The position numbers were made by a program, and so were the translations under genes. The notes below the pieces were generated by a model. It did no database searches and was not told the origin of the DNA. It saw only the letters and a program-made list of their open reading frames with translations. DNA of 64,000 nucleotides from Zygaena filipendulae (taxonomy: Eukaryota; Arthropoda; Insecta; Lepidoptera; Zygaenidae), in contig OU015654.1 of assembly GCA_907165275.2 (NCBI GenBank), positions 3,923,501 to 3,987,500 on the forward strand, read 5' to 3'. Positions 59,266 to 64,000 of the stretch are shown here, one piece after another (position 1 is the stretch's first letter; the number at the start of each line of letters is the position of its first letter).

Positions 59266-60142
59266 AATTTACAATATTATATTATTTACTAAGCATGCAA
59301 TAATGTACCTTAATTTCACAAATTTCCGATATAAAAACACGGAAAATATCTTTCTGTGCAAGTACATAAACTTAATTTTGATTTTTCTTCAAATTCGTAG
59401 AATTCATTTTATTCAATCAAAATAACCAAAATTCTTTTATGTGCACCTAGTCAGATTGCATTGATAGGTGTATTTAACCATAGACAGACTTTGATTATGT
59501 CCAAACAGACTAATTATGTAATTCTTTCTATTGTTTTTGAATCTTGACGTACAAAAGCTACGTATACATAGTTGGTACTAAGTAAGGTATTAGTACTTTA
59601 TAGTATCACTGATTACATAAATTAATGTTATTAACTAATATTTCAAATACTTTAATAAATCATAATACAATTACAAAAAAAAAACCCTGTAAAAGTTATC
59701 AGACCGGAAAAAGTAATATAAATAGATATAATGTGATTCACCGGGGATTTAGGGGATCAAATACAAGAATAATATCTCAAATTTTAAGGGTTTCGAACCT
59801 GCTAAAGAAACAGCTAGCATTGAGAATTCTCAAAAACTTCTTTTACAATTCGGTCTTGCTAAGTAAAGTTGCTAAAACGTGCAAAAAATTACCGCTCGCC
59901 TTCTTGTTTTCCTTAGTTAAGTTCTAGACCTAAAATTTTGATTTTAATAGAGTTATAGTAGATATTAAATCATAGATTACAGAAAAACTGCAGGTGTTTT
60001 TGATAGTGTAAATAGTTGGTCTACTACAGATTTCACTTTGTTGTATTCAATGCCTCTTTAAAAACAAATATTCCTATACTAATATTCTTTTCTATCAACT
60101 GCTTTTTAATCTATTTAATACGGAACCGTAACTGTGCGAGTC

Positions 60143-60220
60143 TTTTCAGTTACGTAAACAAAATTAAAAAAACGGTCAAGAGCGACCGTTTTTTTTTAAT
60201 TTTGTTTACGTAACTGAAAA
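60143..60220. repeat. Long near-perfect palindrome
   Basis: The left arm TTTTCAGTTACGTAAACAAA continues to ACGGTC (60143-60177), a 6-base loop AAGAGC follows, and the mirrored right arm runs to 60220. The only difference is two extra T in the right arm's poly(T). Confidence 0.9.
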
Positions 60221-61639
60221 TCGAAAATACGAAGCTTATCCCTTTAGGGTTGTGTTTGTATGAACAGGTTGATGTTTTTTTTATATAAATTTGATTTAAT
60301 TATTTTTGATAACATTACTAGCAGTGTGAGTTTTGCTTGTTTTTATTTAATTTTACTATTTCGCAGTATTCGGTGGTTAGGTAGGTACGTACTTCTGTTG
60401 ACAGATCTAATCACACACACCCTGCTGGGGAACTGAAGTGGGAGCTCGAGCCCGCCACTCTTAATCTCTGATCAAACGCAAACATCGATAGAGTATAGGT
60501 ATTGTATAGGTACACAAAAAGCAGTCTACTCGTAGACTAATATGCTAACAAAACAATTATGGATGAAAATTAACATTTAAAATTACGTCCTTGAACTTGT
60601 TCTTCGAATTAGCGTTGGTTTTGAAGTCATGGAAGTCTTTTTGGCTTGATGCTGATTTGATAGAAAAATATATTTAATTTTCGAAACTGGCTAAATGCAC
60701 TATGTGAAATTTCATAAGATGAACAAAAATAATAATAAAAACTTAATAAACGTCGTCCAGACTATAAATAGGTCGTCAACATTAGGACCATACCCTTTCG
60801 GGAGACAAGCGATTAGCCTAAAAATCTATGTACAAATTTTTCGCAGCCTGATTGCTGAAAATGTTTTCCGCGTATCGATTTGTCGGGTTAATTACCAACC
60901 GACTATTGGATGGAAATTGACGTGATTGGAGTTGAATTACTGGTTCACCTGCGACATCTATCCTATATCGTGTGAAAATCTCTTCAGTTTTGTCATCAAA
61001 CACACTCAATGCTGAGTTTGTTGTGCTGTGAGATTTGAACCCGCATTCCGTCTATGTTTTTAAATGGAAAATAAATAAATATTGATATGGTAACCTCTAT
61101 AGATATATATTGGGAATCCGCTGGATTGAGAAAGGTACGGGCTTAATCTTAATCACTTTTGCAACAAAAAGTAAATGTCAACTTCCAATTTTCATCAGAA
61201 TAATCTTTCTATCATTTAAATATTTTAAAATAAAAATTTGTGCAATTTTTTTTTATTTTTTTTGGAATCAATAATATAGGTACACTTAGGTACGCGTTTA
61301 CACAATAATACCTACCACGGAATACTTTCATAAATGCTTGCCACAGACAGATAATACACTTTAATAAACTTATTGAGATATAATTTGATTCAAAATCCAA
61401 AACCTATCGAAATGGGTATGAAGCGACCCGAATTCACATACGGTGACACTTTAAACGAGCAGATGCCTACGTCGTATGATCGTTCCGTTTTTGGTTGGAT
61501 TTAACTAACGTAATGCCTATTATTCTGCTACACTGCACTAGAAAAGAATGCTATAATCTCTAACAAACTGTAATAACACTTACTTCTTTCATATAAGGAA
61601 GGAAGTTCCCCATGTCTACCCTAGCGGGTAGGCTAGTAA

Positions 61640-61778
61640 GGTAGTAGGGTTCCGGGTTCGATTCCCGGTGGGGTGGACTTTGTGTGATGAACTTTGTTTC
61701 CACGATACAACTTATGGCTTAGTGTGGGATCAAGTAAATAGATCTGTGTGTTTTAAGTGAATTATTAAAAAAAAAATT
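61640..61778 (+). mobile_element. tRNA-derived SINE with A-rich tail
   Basis: Plus-strand copy. B box GGTTCGATTCCCGG near 61655, body GTTTCCACGATACAACTTAT, tail AGATCTGTGTGTTTTAAGTG, and a run of A at 61769-61778. The A-box end is degenerate. Confidence 0.65.
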
Positions 61779-62357
61779 AACTGTTCTACGTATCCAAAAG
61801 TAGATTCACTTAATACTACAAGTACCTACTCGAATACGTTATAACACTGTGATGTGTACTGTGAAGCTATCTATTGTTCGAAATTCCAGCCATGCCCATA
61901 GTCGATTATATTATAAGTTGACTGTAGTCGATGCTTTTTAAGTCTCTTTTGGGTGAAAACCAAGTTGTTTACTCATGTTAGTTATTGTGAACTAGATAAA
62001 ATATGGTATACCCTTCACCAAACTTTGTCAGCGAAGAGCTTTTAACGCAAAAACTTAAACAATCCATCAGTGCCAAATAATAATGCCTCGGAACACAAAC
62101 AGCGGAATTCCAGCGCCAAAACAAACGTCGTTGCATAAACTTATAATGGCTCTCATATAACCCTAGCACTAATATAGATGGTCCACAGAGAAGTTGTGCA
62201 ATACGTTGTGTTGTTATCTAATTGTGAATTACGCGAATGGCTGTTGTCTGCCATTTTATACCTATATTTAATTTTGTTACGTTATCCGTAAGGTTTTCCT
62301 CCAAAACAAAATAAAAAAAAATACCTGATAAATTTATAAACTTTTAAGTTTGTTGTT

Positions 62358-62390
62358 GTTGTACGTATGTGCATGCCACATACGTACAAC
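62358..62390. repeat. 14-bp perfect hairpin
   Basis: GTTGTACGTATGTG, loop CATGC, then CACATACGTACAAC. It abuts the fold-back fragment at 62406. Confidence 0.85.
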
Positions 62391-62405
62391 TTATACAACA
62401 ACCCA

Positions 62406-62437
62406 TTACTTTCACCCCTAGGATAACAATGTAATAT
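62406..62437 (+). repeat. Fold-back repeat, terminal fragment
   Basis: ACTTTCACCCCTAGGATAAC then AATGTAATATT: only the right tip of the 23.5/27.3-kb family, preceded by an unrelated hairpin. Confidence 0.5.
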
Positions 62438-63258
62438 TGTTATCGGATCTTAATATTTATATATTATGTGTAAAATTTCAAACTATTTAGACGTTCATAC
62501 ACATTATACGTCATGTGAACATAGTTTCGAAAAGTTCAATTTCAGGTCACATTCATAATATAAATCGTGTAAAATGTATTCATCAAACAGAAATAAAAGT
62601 AGACTAGGGTAGGTATACTTGTTTAAAAAAAGTTAAATACCAAAATAGTCAAAAGTTCTTTTTGTCAAACATTTAGGCAATAACTTCCACTTTTTTTCAG
62701 GAATGTTGCAGAAATATTACAAAAAAATAGTTTCTCTATGGATTTCTTTTTACTCTTAGAAATAAGCTATTCCCAAGTATTAGGTAGGTTCTTAAAGGTA
62801 GTCCCGAAATTCACACTGGCAGTACAGAAATAAAACAAACAGCTAAGTATATAAATAAACGAGCAACGGCCGGAAAATTATAATTTTGCGGACACAACAC
62901 GCTGCTTCGTCATCGTGTCTAACAATCACCGCTACGGACTCGACTTAAGTCCTGCATAAATTATGTAAAATGTGCCAGCCGAGGCAACTCCGGACATCCG
63001 ACAGACAAACCCGGTGCCGCAGACTATATACATATAGATACCTACATAATGCACTACAAGGGTCCTACCACAATTTCATAGTCTTATTATAACATAACTA
63101 GTGTTTCCGCGCTCGCGAAAATTTTGGAGTTCCCGCGGGCATTAAAAAGTACGAAATGTCTATTCGTCCAGTAAGCGGATTATTATAAGTCATCCACGGT
63201 CCACTAAAATGTACATAAATTCACAAAAGAAGTTGTCAATACATTGTAAATATAGGTA

Positions 63259-63485
63259 TCACCGTAAAATTGTTAACACCGTTAGATTATAATCTATCTC
63301 GCGAGATTGTAAACCGTAATATTATTATACTACTTAGAATTTAATGCATTTTGCATTATTTTTCGGTAGATTACGATTATGGTTAGGTTAGGTTTGTACC
63401 ACAGTGTTTCGGTTCACAATCTTTTGATTACTTACAATCGCGCGAGATAGACTATAATCTAACGGTTTTTACAATTTTACAGTGA
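63259..63485. mobile_element. 227-bp MITE-like element
   Basis: Ends TCACCGTAAAATTGTTAACA and, reading in from the right, TCACTGTAAAATTGTAAAAA. Inverted similarity extends about 50 bases through CCGTTAGATTATAATCTATC. Centre contains GGTTAGGTTAGG. Confidence 0.6.
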
Positions 63486-63514
63486 CATAACATACAATTT
63501 GACTTGAAAGCCAG

Positions 63515-63652
63515 TTCCCATCCCCATTCCAGGTCGGCAACGGACCTGCAAGCCTTCTGGTGTTGCAGATGTCTATGGGTAGCGGTAATCACTTACCATC
63601 TGGTGTACCACTTGCCCGTTTGCCCCCTATGACATAAAAAAAAAATAAAAAA
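63515..63652 (+). mobile_element. 3' end of a non-LTR retroelement (LINE or SINE)
   Basis: GTGTTGCAGATGTCTATGGG, GGTAATCACTTACCATCTGG and CCCGTTTGCCCCCTATGACA, followed by an A-rich tail. This is a very common lepidopteran retroelement 3' end; I cannot name the family. Confidence 0.5.
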
Positions 63653-63819
63653 TTTTTAGACAAAAGTTTTATATCATATAAAAAGGTTTTTCAATCAGTG
63701 TGCAAATCTCGAAACAAAAAAGAACGTTAGGAAAGATTAATACATTTTGCGTATATGCAATAAATCGTCCGCTAAGGACGATTTATTATTCTTCCGTTTA
63801 GTGGACCACTAGCAACAGC

Positions 63820-63930
63820 CTAAAAAGTACCTTAAATTATATCCTTTGCTGTACCTCTGATAACGTGTATGCAAAATTTTGTGATGATCCGTTTAGTAGT
63901 TAACGCGTTAAAGTGTAACAAAATACCTAC
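63820..63930 (-). mobile_element. Helitron/Lep1-like fragment
   Basis: AACGTGTATGCAAAATTTTG, GATGATCCGTTTAGTAGTTA and CGTTAAAGTGTAACAAAA, in reverse orientation. Confidence 0.35.
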
Positions 63931-64000
63931 TTTTCTCTTCATTTCCATCAATTATCGTTATACCTTCAGTCAATTTACACAAAAACTAGATATTATTATA

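Larger units (their letters stand above)
59266..64000. other. Right-hand non-coding region
   Basis: AT-rich. Holds the palindrome at 60143, the SINE at 61640, the hairpin and fold-back tip near 62.4 kb, and the elements after 63259. ORFs of up to about 100 codons (for example 59625-59927) are AT-driven and lack domains. Confidence 0.5.

Noticed and set aside
59138..59425. 95-codon plus-strand ORF in the GC island
   Set aside because: Composition-driven Arg/Ala start followed by AT-rich filler; no domain.

Overview
The window looks like lepidopteran (moth or butterfly) nuclear DNA. It is AT-rich, is littered with the short repeats typical of that order, and has compact exons separated by repeat-filled introns. 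One protein-coding gene is readable. It lies on the minus strand, running from about 28.4 kb leftward past position 1.

That gene encodes a NACHT and WD-repeat protein of the NWD1/NWD2 family, a STAND-type NTPase. I could chain 20 coding exons, all in phase, from ATG at 28373 to the left edge. They give 1,262 residues: a DUF4062-like N-terminal domain, linker helices, a NACHT domain with Walker A GPDASGKS, a helical spacer, and a WD40 propeller that continues beyond the window. The 3' end is missing. The exon coordinates come from reading splice sites and phases by eye.

The start region (28.26-28.44 kb) carries a strong splice acceptor ahead of the ATG, so an upstream 5' exon should exist. 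The best candidate is 58861-59119: an initiator-like TCAGT, a GC-rich stretch just upstream of it, and an AAG|GTAAGA donor. If right, the first intron is about 30 kb and spans most of the right half of the window.

Everything else is intronic or intergenic sequence dominated by mobile-element remains: six copies of a MITE-like family carrying TGACGTCA palindromes; two copies of a 235-bp element with 4-bp target duplications; a P-element-like relic with a broken THAP start plus a shorter relative; a 1-kb element built around GGGTAAGTG/GCGCA motifs and nested inside another repeat; a 387-bp TTA-flanked element; a 515-bp element with ~110-bp inverted ends; a fold-back repeat whose loop is inverted between copies; a tRNA-derived SINE family; and many copies of a repeat ending in GAAACCGCGGG..ACAGCTAGT, which resembles lepidopteran Helitron/Lep1-type repeats. 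I found no RNA gene, CRISPR array or operon-like structure, and no convincing second protein gene.
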